From: Lachnospiraceae bacterium
GTDB lineage: Bacteria; Bacillota; Clostridia; Lachnospirales; Lachnospiraceae
Length of the DNA: 64,000 bases
NCBI GenBank assembly: GCA_022791635.1
Contig: JAAVZL010000027.1
Location: 1 to 64,000 of the forward strand
Direction of reading: 5' to 3'
Of the stretch, positions 1 through 7,908 are shown piece after piece (the first letter of the stretch is position 1; each line of letters opens with the position of its first letter). Under the pieces are notes generated by a model. It did no database searches. It was given only the letters and a program-made list of their open reading frames with translations, and had not been told where the DNA came from. The translations under genes and the position numbers were made by a program.

Positions 1-50
1 GCCGCAATGTTGGTGCCGCAATGGCAGACAAATACTCCTATTCTTTGCAC
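1..50 (-). CDS. hdrA: HdrA-like subunit, N-terminal fragment
   Basis: Only the first 16 codons are in the window; the gene runs off the left edge. The start is GTG at 50-48, preceded by a strong GGAGGTGA ribosome site five bases upstream. The visible peptide reads MQRIGVFVCHCGTNIA. This is the typical opening of HdrA-type FAD/iron-sulfur proteins, where the CHCG cysteines begin the N-terminal cluster domain. It follows hdrB and hdrC on the same strand after a 163-base gap, which supports the call. In known Hdr complexes HdrA carries FAD and bifurcates electrons between ferredoxin and a disulfide or similar acceptor. Here the acceptor is unknown. Confidence 0.75.
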   Translation of the reverse strand, partial: MQRIGVFVCHCGTNIA

Positions 51-114
51 GTGATTCACCTCCAACCTTTCATATTTGTTCAGTACCCTCACAAATATGA
101 GCAAAAATCCATTT

Positions 115-189
115 AAAATCCCTGCGGGATGGGATTTTTGCATACTTGCGATAGGTCCTCATACGGACTTTGCGGTATATGCAAAGTCC
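115..189. repeat. two adjacent hairpins in the hdrC-hdrA gap
   Basis: Two perfect inverted repeats lie side by side: AAAATCCC/GGGATTTT at 115-138 (8-base arms, 8-base loop) and GGACTTTGC/GCAAAGTCC at 165-189 (9-base arms, 7-base loop). Read on the minus strand they sit between hdrC and hdrA, where they could trim or attenuate the message. Neither has a clean run of T after it, so a full terminator is doubtful. Confidence 0.5.
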
Positions 190-212
190 TGTCCTAAAGT
201 TATCTGTATCTA

Positions 213-605
213 CTACTTACTATACTTCCGAAATGCACTTGCAAGGAGCTGCTGTGGAAGCTCTTCGTCAAGAAGCTCCGGCACCTCGTCGGGCGTCAGA
301 TAGTTGCCGCCCCTCTCACGAATCACCATCAGCCGTACGGCCTCAATGAGCTTGGCCGGCTTTACGTCTCTGGGGCAGCGCTCCACGCAGGCAAAGCAGG
401 AAAGGCATTTAAAGATGCTCTTTGATGCAAGCAGTGCATTCACGTCCCCGTTCTGCACGTAGGACACAAACTGATGGGGACGGATATCCATTTCCTCATA
501 GGCCGGACAGGAGGCGGAGCATTTTCCGCACTTCATACATTTCTTTGTGTTGACGCCGCTGATTTCTTTAATCAGCTCTGCCTGTTCTTGTTCTGTTCTA
601 TGCAC
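213..605 (-). CDS. hdrC: HdrC-like 4Fe-4S ferredoxin subunit
   Basis: A 130-residue cytoplasmic protein with two 4Fe-4S motifs: C23-x2-C26-x2-C29-x3-C33 and C67-x2-C70-x2-C73-x3-C77, each ending in a CP pair. Size and spacing match heterodisulfide reductase subunit C, which passes electrons between HdrA and HdrB. It begins with GTG six bases after the hdrB stop, behind an AGGAAAGG site, so the two genes should be cotranslated. In non-methanogens such units usually act in flavin-based electron transfer rather than on CoM-S-S-CoB. The name is therefore by family; the real acceptor cannot be told. Confidence 0.85.
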   Translation of the reverse strand: MHRTEQEQAELIKEISGVNTKKCMKCGKCSASCPAYEEMDIRPHQFVSYVQNGDVNALLASKSIFKCLSCFACVERCPRDVKPAKLIEAVRLMVIRERGGNYLTPDEVPELLDEELPQQLLASAFRKYSK

Positions 606-611
606 CCTTTC

Positions 612-1409
612 CTACCCCCTTTCTTCCGTCATAAGACCCAGGGCCTCTGCCAGAAGCTCCGTAATATAGTGAACGGGAAGCTTCTTCGCCGATCCGCTGT
701 TCTTTAGATTATAGAGACACAGGGGACAGGCGGTGATAAGCGCATCCGCACCCTTGTCTACGGCAGATTCCATCACCCGATCCACCAGATTTCCGGCCAG
801 GGCCTTTTCCTTTAGGGATATGTAACCGCCGCAGCACTCGTTCCGGTAGGGATAAATTACCGGCTCCGCACCCAGGGCCCGGATGAAATCCTCCATGATG
901 GTGGGATTTTCCGGATCGTCAAAGGCCATCACACCGCTGGGTCGCAGAAGCAGACAGCCGTAGTAGGCGCCGATTTTTCTTCCTGTCAGGGGACTTACCA
1001 CCTTTTCCTTCACGGTATCAAAGCCCACGCGATCCCTAAGAACCTCCAGGAAATGCAGGACCTTCGTCTCCCCCTCATAGGGGGCGTCAAGCTTTAAGTA
1101 GTTGTTGGCTCTTGTGCGGATATCCTCCACATTCTTCATATCGTCGTTGACGCGCTTGATGACGTGATGGCAGGCAGAGCAAAGGGTTACCAGATCCTGC
1201 TCCTTTTCCTTTGCGTCATTTAATGCGCGCACTGCCGAGAGCTTTGTGGCTATCTCGTCGGAAGCCTGGGGATAGACGGCGCCGCAGCACTGCCATTCCG
1301 CGATCTCCTCCAGAGTAAAGCCAAGAGCCTCTGCCGACATTCTGGCATATCGATCCAGATCCTGGGCCTTGTTTTTCAAGGTACAGCCCGGATAATAGCT
1401 GTATACCAT
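612..1409 (-). CDS. hdrB: HdrB-like CCG-domain subunit
   Basis: A 265-residue protein with two copies of the cysteine-rich CCG domain. The first has C9, C41-C42 and C77-x2-C80; the second has a YYGC, then NECCGGY and CPLC. In HdrB these ten cysteines hold two noncubane 4Fe-4S clusters at the site where a disulfide is reduced. The start ATG at 1409 follows AAAGGAGG. Gene order hdrB-hdrC-hdrA with tight spacing argues for one operon, whose promoter is probably at 1552-1580. The physiological substrate is unknown. Confidence 0.85.
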   Translation of the reverse strand: MVYSYYPGCTLKNKAQDLDRYARMSAEALGFTLEEIAEWQCCGAVYPQASDEIATKLSAVRALNDAKEKEQDLVTLCSACHHVIKRVNDDMKNVEDIRTRANNYLKLDAPYEGETKVLHFLEVLRDRVGFDTVKEKVVSPLTGRKIGAYYGCLLLRPSGVMAFDDPENPTIMEDFIRALGAEPVIYPYRNECCGGYISLKEKALAGNLVDRVMESAVDKGADALITACPLCLYNLKNSGSAKKLPVHYITELLAEALGLMTEERG

Positions 1410-1551
1410 TTGGCTAACCTCCTTTTGTTTGATGAGTGCCCTAAATTGCCCAAACTCTGGGAAAAGGCAATCCGAGCATACATGATCTCACGATCCACAG
1501 TCCTTTACGCCGTGAATCGTGATATCTGATGTTTGAAAATTACTTCTATCG

Positions 1552-1580
1552 ATTATAACATATCTTTTCTGAGAAGTCAT
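1552..1580 (-). promoter_or_regulatory. candidate promoter of the hdrBCA operon
   Basis: On the minus strand an extended -10 (TGTTATAAT, TATAAT at 1557-1552) lies 17 bases after ATGACT (1580-1575). The leader to hdrB would be about 140 bases and holds a short inverted repeat TCACGAT/ATCGTGA. The -35 is a weak match, so this is only a likely site. Confidence 0.45.
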
Positions 1581-1629
1581 TTTCCAAATATTCGTTCATG
1601 TGATTGGTCTCAAAGTGAAAGGCAGCTAT

Positions 1630-2586
1630 TTAATTATTGCTGCAAACATCCTGGATAAATGCCTTCAGGGTATCTGCAGAATGGACCATCTGCTGCTGCT
1701 CCTCGTCGGTCATGCTGATCTTCAGAACCTTGCCGATTCCGTCGCTGTTTACCACACAGGGAAGGCTGATACAGGAATCCGCCATTTGGCCGTAGTCTTC
1801 TCCCAGTACGTGAGCTACCGGAAGTACGGTATTCTGATCCTTGATGATGGACTCCACAATACGTAAGGTGGACATGGCGATTCCGTCAAAGGTAGCGCCC
1901 TTTAAGGAGATAACGTCCGCACCGCCGGAGCGTGCTTTCTCGGCAATCTCTTTCTTTTCCTTTGCCCGTTCCTCCGGATCCTGGGACAGGAAGTGATCCA
2001 CCGGCTCTCCTGCCACATTGACCCCGCTCCAGATGGGTACCTGAGCATCCCCGTGCTCACCTAAGATGTAGCCCTGGATATCGCGGATATCCACATGACA
2101 GCGCTCACTGATAAGATAACGGAAACGGGCCGTATCCAGAGAGGTTCCGGTACCGATAACACGGCCGGTGGGAAGCCCTGTTTCCTTCTGAATCAGGTAG
2201 GTATTTACATCCACCGGATTGGCTACTACAATAATCAGAGGATTCTTGGCGTACTCCATAATGTTTCTGGCAATGCTCTTCGCCACGCCGGTGTTCACCT
2301 TTGCCAGATCAAGACGAGTCTGGCCGGGCTTTCTGGGAACGCCTGCCGTCACGATGATGGCCTTAGCGTCTGCACACTCCTCATAGCCGCCCTGGCGCAC
2401 CCGTACCTGGCTGTAGAATGCGGTACCGTGAGAAATATCCAGCGCTGCACCCTTGGCCCGTGCCTCATCCACGTCGATGATAACGATCTCGCTTACCTGG
2501 GTCTTCAGCATCAGGGTGTAACAAATGGTTTCTCCTACCTTTCCTGCGCCAACTACAACGATCTTGTTTGCTGTTTCCTGACTCAT
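1630..2586 (-). CDS. NAD-dependent L-lactate/L-malate dehydrogenase
   Basis: A 318-residue enzyme of the LDH/MDH superfamily. It shows the NAD-binding GAGKVG near residues 14-19, catalytic D151 and R154 (LDTAR), and catalytic H179 in GEHGDAQVP. Length and the GIAMS region are lactate-dehydrogenase-like. The residue that sorts lactate from malate enzymes (Gln in LDH, Arg in MDH, in the loop before KPG) is Arg here (R85 in GVPRKPG), which favours oxaloacetate/malate. It would reoxidise NADH during fermentation in either case. A strong AGGAGA site precedes the ATG. A perfect Rex box lies on its promoter, so high NADH should switch it on. I leave the symbol open because ldh and mdh are both possible. 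Confidence 0.8.
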   Translation of the reverse strand: MSQETANKIVVVGAGKVGETICYTLMLKTQVSEIVIIDVDEARAKGAALDISHGTAFYSQVRVRQGGYEECADAKAIIVTAGVPRKPGQTRLDLAKVNTGVAKSIARNIMEYAKNPLIIVVANPVDVNTYLIQKETGLPTGRVIGTGTSLDTARFRYLISERCHVDIRDIQGYILGEHGDAQVPIWSGVNVAGEPVDHFLSQDPEERAKEKKEIAEKARSGGADVISLKGATFDGIAMSTLRIVESIIKDQNTVLPVAHVLGEDYGQMADSCISLPCVVNSDGIGKVLKISMTDEEQQQMVHSADTLKAFIQDVCSNN

Positions 2587-2730
2587 ACTTTTTCCTCTCT
2601 CCTTCTTTGAATTTCCGGTTACCGTTCACTTCGTGACCGGCAGCCATTTCTGTTTCCATTCGCTTCCTGGACCACAGCGGACTTCCGCCGTGTTTCGGTT
2701 CTGATTGATAATTTTATATCAATTGGCTTC

Positions 2731-2759
2731 ATTATAACATGTTGTTAAACAATTAACAA
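2731..2759 (-). promoter_or_regulatory. promoter with perfect Rex operator
   Basis: The minus strand has TTGTTA (2759-2754), a 17-base spacer and TATAAT (2736-2731, extended by TG). The palindrome TTGTTAA-ACAA-TTAACAA at 2742-2759 covers the -35 box and matches the published Rex consensus (TTGTTAA-N4-TTAACAA) exactly. Rex represses such genes when NAD+ is high. The target is the dehydrogenase starting at 2586, with a leader of about 140 bases. Confidence 0.85.
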
Positions 2760-2918
2760 CCCCTGGAAGTGAGAATTTTAAAGTTTTTTAAAAATCATAA
2801 TACAACATAAATCCAAGGTATTGATCTTTGCTTTTTATGTTTTTCTTATGTTTTTCCAATTTGTTCTATTGTTCGAGTTTTTCTGATTGCTGATGCAAAT
2901 GGAGAAATTCGGAAATGG

Positions 2919-2936
2919 TTGTTAAATTCTTAACTT
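2919..2936. promoter_or_regulatory. second, imperfect Rex-like site
   Basis: TTGTTAA-ATTC-TTAACTT differs from the Rex palindrome in one arm position. It is 160 bases upstream of the perfect box and just past the end of the ABC-F gene. It could help looping or cooperative binding, or be chance in an AT-rich gap. The rest of the 2587-2960 gap is AT-rich and I see no gene in it. Confidence 0.4.
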
Positions 2937-2960
2937 ATAATTGAAACATATTTCATGATC

Positions 2961-4478
2961 CTACGTAATCTCCACCTGCTCCGCCCCAATCTCCGCAAGG
3001 AAGCCCCTGTCATGCTCCACAAGAAGCATCGCAGGGCGGTAGGCGCGAATCAGCTCTGCAAGCTGCATGCGGGAAAAAATATCAATGTAATTTAGGGGTT
3101 CATCCCAGATATACAGATGGGCTCTGGTAAGAAGGCTTGCCGCCAATGCCACCTTTTTCTTCTGGCCTTCGCTGTAGCAGCTCATATCCTTCTCAAACTG
3201 TACTCTCGGAAAATCCAGCTTGCGAAGAAGGGCTAAAAAGAGCGGCTCTGAAAGCTCCCGTTCCCTGGCATAGGTCCAAATATCACCGGAAAGCCTGCCC
3301 ACGTCCTGGGGCACATAAGAAATCACCAGATTGGAAGCCGCAAAAAGCTCTCCCCTGCTTTCTATCTCTTCCCCCAGGATTTTTTTCAAGACACTGCTCT
3401 TTCCACAGCCATTTTTCCCCTTTAAGGCCAGCTGAACACCATTTTTCAGCTCAAAGCTGACATTTTGGCAGACAGGCCTTTCCCCGTAAAGAAGGGACAG
3501 CCCTTTTGCCCTTACCAGGTGTTCCTTGTGGTAGGTTAAAGGAAAGAGCTTGAGCTCCTCCGTGGTCTCCAAGTTGTTTAAAAGCCCTTCCTTTTCCCAA
3601 GCTGCCTTCTCCATGCGGTGCTGTGTATTTTTCGCCCGCTTCATCATTTTGGCTGCCTTGTGGCCGATAGCGCCCCGGTCAGGCCGCAGGCCTCCGATCC
3701 GCGTGCCAAGCTTGGTCTTTTCCACCGCACGGGACCACCCTTCCGCCTGGCGGGCGGCTTCCCTCAGATGAGAAATATCCTTTTGCAGTCTCTCATTTTC
3801 TGCCAGGGCGTGAGCGTCCCGTTTCGCCTTCTGCTCCTGCCAGGAGGTAAAGTTCCCCTGCATCACTGTGATCGTCTGCCGCTCCAATACCAGCACGTGA
3901 TCCACACACTGGTCAAGAAACCATTTATCATGAGAAACCAGAAGAAAGCCCTTCTTTTTCCTCAGATATGCCGCCGTCTTTTCCCTGCCCTCCATGTCCA
4001 GATGATTGGTAGGCTCGTCTATAAGCAGAAACCGGTTTTCGCCGGAAAACAAAAGGGCAAGAAGAATCTTTGTCTGCTCCCCTCCGCTTAAGGTGTGAAA
4101 ATCACGGTTTAACACCTCCGGATCTACGCTCAGCTGCTCCAGCTCCCGGCAGACCTTCCAAAGCTCATAGTCCGGATTCAGCTTCTCCAGCAAATCCATG
4201 GTGGTTACGGGTATCCCACAATGCATATCCCTTCGGGACGGGCGGACTTCGTCCGGTAAGGAATATGGGAAATACACGCACTCCATAGGCCCTGTAATGG
4301 AGCCGGAATATTCGTAAGCTCCGGTCAGCAGCTTTAAGAAAGTCGTCTTCCCTTTCCCGTTTCGTCCAATCAGCCCGCACCGCCAGTCGGAATCGATCTT
4401 AAGGTTTACATGTTCAAATATATTGTCATAGCTGCCTTCATAGCAGAAGGTTAAATCATTTACTTTTATCTGTGCCAT
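2961..4478 (-). CDS. ABC-F ribosomal protection protein (Lsa/CplR-like)
   Basis: A 505-residue soluble protein with two ABC ATPase domains and no membrane segments. Domain 1 has GLIGRNGKGKTT, LSGGEQTK and LLIDEPTNHLD; a charged helical linker follows; domain 2 has GKNGCGKSS, a degenerate signature (YSEGQKKK) and WDEPLNYIDIFS. The last motif and the opening NDLTFCYEGSYDNIF are typical of Lsa/Vga/CplR-type ABC-F factors, which free the ribosome from lincosamides, streptogramin A and pleuromutilins. I chose ATG 4478 because GGAAAGGAT lies just upstream; an earlier in-frame codon at 4499 has no such site. The long leader with a leader peptide and terminator is the known control style of this class. 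Confidence 0.85.
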   Translation of the reverse strand: MAQIKVNDLTFCYEGSYDNIFEHVNLKIDSDWRCGLIGRNGKGKTTFLKLLTGAYEYSGSITGPMECVYFPYSLPDEVRPSRRDMHCGIPVTTMDLLEKLNPDYELWKVCRELEQLSVDPEVLNRDFHTLSGGEQTKILLALLFSGENRFLLIDEPTNHLDMEGREKTAAYLRKKKGFLLVSHDKWFLDQCVDHVLVLERQTITVMQGNFTSWQEQKAKRDAHALAENERLQKDISHLREAARQAEGWSRAVEKTKLGTRIGGLRPDRGAIGHKAAKMMKRAKNTQHRMEKAAWEKEGLLNNLETTEELKLFPLTYHKEHLVRAKGLSLLYGERPVCQNVSFELKNGVQLALKGKNGCGKSSVLKKILGEEIESRGELFAASNLVISYVPQDVGRLSGDIWTYARERELSEPLFLALLRKLDFPRVQFEKDMSCYSEGQKKKVALAASLLTRAHLYIWDEPLNYIDIFSRMQLAELIRAYRPAMLLVEHDRGFLAEIGAEQVEIT

Positions 4479-4557
4479 TGCGTCACATCCTTTCCACAAT
4501 CAGGCTGATGGCTTCCGCCTCAACCGTCTCCTCTGGCAGTTCTTTCCTTCGCATACG

Positions 4558-4586
4558 AAAAAAACACGAAGAATTCATTCTCCGTG
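4558..4586 (-). terminator. intrinsic terminator/attenuator in the ABC-F leader
   Basis: On the minus strand the arms CACGGAGAAT and ATTCTTCGTG (4586-4565, one mismatch, two-base loop) are followed by seven T (4564-4558). It lies between the promoter and the ABC-F start, 80 bases before the ATG. It should end transcription unless an alternative fold forms. Confidence 0.8.
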
Positions 4587-4799
4587 TTGCAACCATGCTC
4601 CATCCCCTGGCCGTTCCAAAAGGGATCTGGCGCTTTGCTGTTCTATTTCCTGCTGGCATGCATATACGCAGACCACAGCCCTCCTGGGCCGGATCTTGGC
4701 CAGTAAGAAAAACACTGAAAGAATTTCATTTCTGCCGGACATCTTAAGAGCAGCCGCTTTCACCGCCGTACTCTTAACACCTGTTCACTTTCCCTTTTG

Positions 4800-4820
4800 T
4801 CAGCAGAAATAAATAATCAT
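4800..4820 (-). CDS. six-residue leader peptide (MIIYFC)
   Basis: A tiny open frame, ATG at 4820 to TGA at 4802-4800, encodes MIIYFC. An AAAAGGAG site (4836-4829) stands eight bases upstream, as good as that of the real genes nearby. It starts about 45 bases after the predicted transcription start and lies 215 bases before the terminator. Drug-stalled ribosomes on such peptides are known to switch leader folding for erm and ABC-F genes. Translation here is inferred. Confidence 0.65.
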   Translation of the reverse strand: MIIYFC

Positions 4821-4872
4821 CCTTTCAGCTCCTTTTCCAAATTTAAACCTTTATGTTCCCTGTTCTTCTGTT

Positions 4873-4902
4873 AGAATAACAGATGAAACCACAAATTGTC
4901 AA
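4873..4902 (-). promoter_or_regulatory. promoter of the ABC-F leader transcript
   Basis: TTGACA (4902-4897), an 18-base spacer and TATTCT (4878-4873) on the minus strand. The transcript would start near 4866 and carry a leader of about 390 bases before the ABC-F gene. Confidence 0.65.
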
Positions 4903-4939
4903 GAGGCACTTTGATGCAGGTTTAGGTCTATATCGCCTC

Positions 4940-6266
4940 TCAATATCCATACTTGTTTTTCTTCCCACGCAAAAAGATCATCGTCACCAAAAGGGCCAGC
5001 GCCTCTGCGGCTACCATGGAAAGCCAGATTCCGTCCTCCCCCCAGACGAGAGGGAAGACAAGCACCGCCGCCACCTGAAACACCAGGGTCCTCAGAAAAG
5101 AAATGGCCGCCGAAATCACTCCGTTGTTCAAAGCCGTAAAAAAGGAGGATCCAAAAATCACATACCCAGAGAAGAGGAAGGAAAAGGCAAACAGGGAAAA
5201 AGCCCGTACGGTCAGCATAAGAAGCTCTTCGTCATAGCCGGTAAACACATAGGAAAGAGGCCGGGCAAGCAGGTAAGAAGCCCCAAACATGGCCACTGCA
5301 AAAATTCCAGTGAGCAACAGGCTCTTTTTCAGCAGCCCCTTAAGCTCCGGGAAATTCTGCGCCCCATAGTGGTAACCGATAATAGGCGCCGTTCCCACGG
5401 AATAACCGATGAAAACCGCCTGAAATACCAGACTCACATACATCAGCACTCCATAGGCTGCAACGCCGTCCTCTCCCACATATTTTAAAAGCTGCAGGTT
5501 ATAGAGCATGCTCACCAACGACATAGAAATGTTGTTCAAAAGCTCTGAGGAGCCGTTGGTACAAACCTTGATAAGGGCTCTCCCGTCAAACCTGGTCCTT
5601 CCCAGGCGCAGCAGACTGTTGTTGGGCCTGGCAAAATAAAGGAGGGGAATCACACCGCCTACAAGCTGGCTTATGGCCGTGGCCGCAGCCGCCCCTAAAA
5701 GTCCCCAGCGGAACACCGCCACAAACAGAGCGTCCAGAGCAATGTTGGTGCATCCCGCCGCGATGGTGACACCCAGTCCAAGGGAAGCCTTCTCCGCCGC
5801 GACAAAGAGACACTGAAATTCATACTGAAGAATATAGGCCGGTATCGCCAGCAAAATAATGCGCCCATAGAGGATACTGTCCTCAAGAAGCTGTCCGCCG
5901 GCTCCAAGAAAAACCGCCAGAGGCCGAAGGAAAACAAGCCCCAGTATGGCCAGCAGAATCCCGCAAATCCCTGATACATAGACAATCAGAGAAAACAGGC
6001 TTCTTGCTTTTTCCTCCTCCCCTGGCCTAAGGTCATGGCAATCAGCGCACCGCCGCCGGTTCCGAACATAAAGCCCACACAGCCCAGCATCATCAAAAAG
6101 GGCATAATAAAATTGACTGCCGTAAAAGGCGTCTTTCCCACATAATTGGATACAAAAAATCCGTCTACCACGCCATAGATAGAGGTAAACACCAGAGTAA
6201 TGACAGAAGGCAGGGTAAACCGCAGTAATTTTTTTGGTTAAAATGATCCGATAATAAAATTCTCAT
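4940..6266 (-). pseudogene. MATE-family efflux transporter, two frameshifts
   Basis: The locus encodes a MATE multidrug/sodium antiporter (12 membrane helices expected, about 442 residues when repaired) but is broken twice. It starts with ATG 6266, overlapping the marR stop as ATGA. The frame then breaks in a run of seven A on the minus strand (plus 6229-6235): one more A gives SDHFNQKKLLRFTLPS. It breaks again in GGGG (plus 6019-6022): one more G gives the family-typical GQGEEEKARS. Between and after the breaks the reading is clean through to KKNKYGY at 4940. Both lesions are single-base losses in homopolymers. They may be true decay, a switchable state, or base-calling errors. The intact gene would be the target of the MarR next door. 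Confidence 0.8.
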
Positions 6267-6706
6267 CTCTCTATCTCTTTCGCTTTCACCTTAAGGGCCG
6301 ACAAGAAACGCTCTGTAAGCTCCAGATACTTCTCCACATCCTCCTTGGACCAGGAGGCCAATATTTCATTCTCCGCCTCAATCATCCGAACAGCCGTGGA
6401 CTTTGCCAGATCTCTTCCCTTTTCGGTAAAGCAGACCTTTTTCCCTCTTAAGTCCGCCGGCTTAAGATAAACGATTCCCTCCTTCTCCAATTTGCGAAGA
6501 GCGGAATTAATGGTCTGCTTACTCATTCCCGAGCGGAGGCAGATATCCTGTAGAAGGCAGCTGTCTCCCTCATCACAAATCGTGTAAAGAATGATCATGG
6601 CACTGTCCGAGAGACCTAATTTTAAAGACATTTCATGATATACCGCCTCGATCTCTCCCAGCAAATGATTGTAACGCTTCATCTCTTTTGAACTATAGGC
6701 TTTCAT
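6263..6706 (-). CDS. MarR-family repressor
   Basis: A 147-residue winged-helix protein. The HTH lies around residues 50-75 (LQDICLRSGMSKQTINSALRKLEKEG), followed by the wing with GKKVCFTEKG, then a C-terminal dimer helix. MarR proteins bind palindromes and release them on drug or oxidant binding. It is the first gene before the MATE exporter, and its stop overlaps that gene's start, so both should share one message. Two copies of a TAGTA/TACTA palindrome on its promoter suggest autorepression. Confidence 0.85.
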   Translation of the reverse strand: MKAYSSKEMKRYNHLLGEIEAVYHEMSLKLGLSDSAMIILYTICDEGDSCLLQDICLRSGMSKQTINSALRKLEKEGIVYLKPADLRGKKVCFTEKGRDLAKSTAVRMIEAENEILASWSKEDVEKYLELTERFLSALKVKAKEIER

Positions 6707-6756
6707 AAGAATTCCTCCTTAAGCGCTGCACAATTTTCCCGTCCAATGGATATCTC

Positions 6757-6813
6757 AGTACGATTTCATACTAACATTGTGGATATTATAGTACGATTTC
6801 ATACTAAAGTCAA
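6757..6813 (-). promoter_or_regulatory. marR-MATE promoter with two operator copies
   Basis: TTGACT (6813-6808), a 17-base spacer and TATAAT (6790-6785). The 18-base palindrome-like TTAGTATGAAATCGTACT fills the spacer (plus 6790-6807). A second copy lies at 6757-6774, 33 bases away and just after the start point. The core arms are TAGTA and TACTA. The position is right for repression by the MarR encoded downstream. Confidence 0.8.
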
Positions 6814-6913
6814 GCCATTTTTTCTGCCGGAACGCTCACTTGCCAATCTTTCCTTTTCTGTGATAAACTAAATACAAGAATCTGTTATGATACCTCGAAT
6901 CGGAGCGCTGCCT

Positions 6914-7843
6914 ATGAACCAGAATCTCTCTCTTTACCGCATTTTCTATGCTACGGCCCTGGCCGGAAATATTTCCAAGGCGGCTGACGAGCTCTTCATC
7001 AGCCAGCCGGCCGTCAGCCAGTCTATCAAAAAACTGGAGCAGTCCCTTCAGGCGCCCCTCTTTGTCCGCAATTCCAGGGGCGTTCAGCTCACAGAGGAAG
7101 GGGAGCTCCTTTTTTCCCATGTAAGATCCGCCTTTCAAACCCTGGAATCCGGGGAGCAAGAGCTTCGCCTGCGCCGGGAGCTTGGAGTGGGACATCTGCG
7201 CATTGGCGTCAGCTCCACCCTCTGCAAATACGTACTTTTGCCCTATCTTACGGATTTTGTAAAGCTCCATCCCCACATCCAGGTGACCATTGCCTGTCAG
7301 TCCACCAATCATACCCTCCAGATGCTGGAGCATGGGGATTTGGATCTGGGGCTCACGGGCAGGCCCGAACGCTTACATGGCATGGAATTTTATCCTCTTC
7401 GGCAGATTCAGGATATTTTCGTGGCCTCCCGGGAATATCTGGAGCACCTTCTGCTTTTTCTCGGTCAGGACGCCAGGGAAGGCCTTTTTCTCCTTTCTGC
7501 CTCAGACTCCGCCCTCCTTTTGAAATCCGGAATTCTGATGCTTCTCGACAAGGACAACTTAACCCGGCAGTATCTGGATCAGTATTTCAAGGAGCGCCAG
7601 CTATTTCCGGAAAACATTCTGGAGACTACCTCTATGGATCTTTTGATTGACTTTGCAAAAATCGGTCTGGGAATTGCCTGTGTCATTCGCGAATTTGTAG
7701 AGAAGGATTTGAAGACAGGAACTCTTCTGGAGCTTCCGGCGCCCTTTCCCATTGCAGCCAGAGAAATCGGCTTTGTATTTTCCCGGGGACAGGCAAATGC
7801 GGATCTGATTGGAGAGCTTATGGGACAGCGTCCCAAGCTCTAA
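6914..7843 (+). CDS. LysR-family transcription regulator
   Basis: A 309-residue LysR regulator: N-terminal winged HTH with SKAADELFISQPAVSQSIKKLE near residues 20-42, linker helix, and a periplasmic-binding-like effector domain after residue 90. I start it at ATG 6914 (MNQNLSLYRIF), nine bases after a GGAGCG site; an earlier ATG at 6887 adds a peptide not seen in the family. It reads divergently from the marR unit and is followed by a DUF2284 gene 65 bases on. Its effector and targets are unknown. Confidence 0.85.
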   Translation: MNQNLSLYRIFYATALAGNISKAADELFISQPAVSQSIKKLEQSLQAPLFVRNSRGVQLTEEGELLFSHVRSAFQTLESGEQELRLRRELGVGHLRIGVSSTLCKYVLLPYLTDFVKLHPHIQVTIACQSTNHTLQMLEHGDLDLGLTGRPERLHGMEFYPLRQIQDIFVASREYLEHLLLFLGQDAREGLFLLSASDSALLLKSGILMLLDKDNLTRQYLDQYFKERQLFPENILETTSMDLLIDFAKIGLGIACVIREFVEKDLKTGTLLELPAPFPIAAREIGFVFSRGQANADLIGELMGQRPKL

Positions 7844-7908
7844 CCGGAAGCTGTTGACAATAGAAACCGAACCATCCATCATTCTTAAATAGAAAGGACC
7901 TGAAAATC

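Noticed and set aside
1616..1660. Terminator of the dehydrogenase gene (GCAGC/GCTGC)
   Set aside because: A five-base stem across the stop codon with a mixed tail is too weak to call.
4575..4763. A 62-codon GTG-started frame in the ABC-F leader
   Set aside because: No convincing ribosome site; it runs into the terminator loop. The six-codon frame upstream has a much better site. It cannot be fully excluded.
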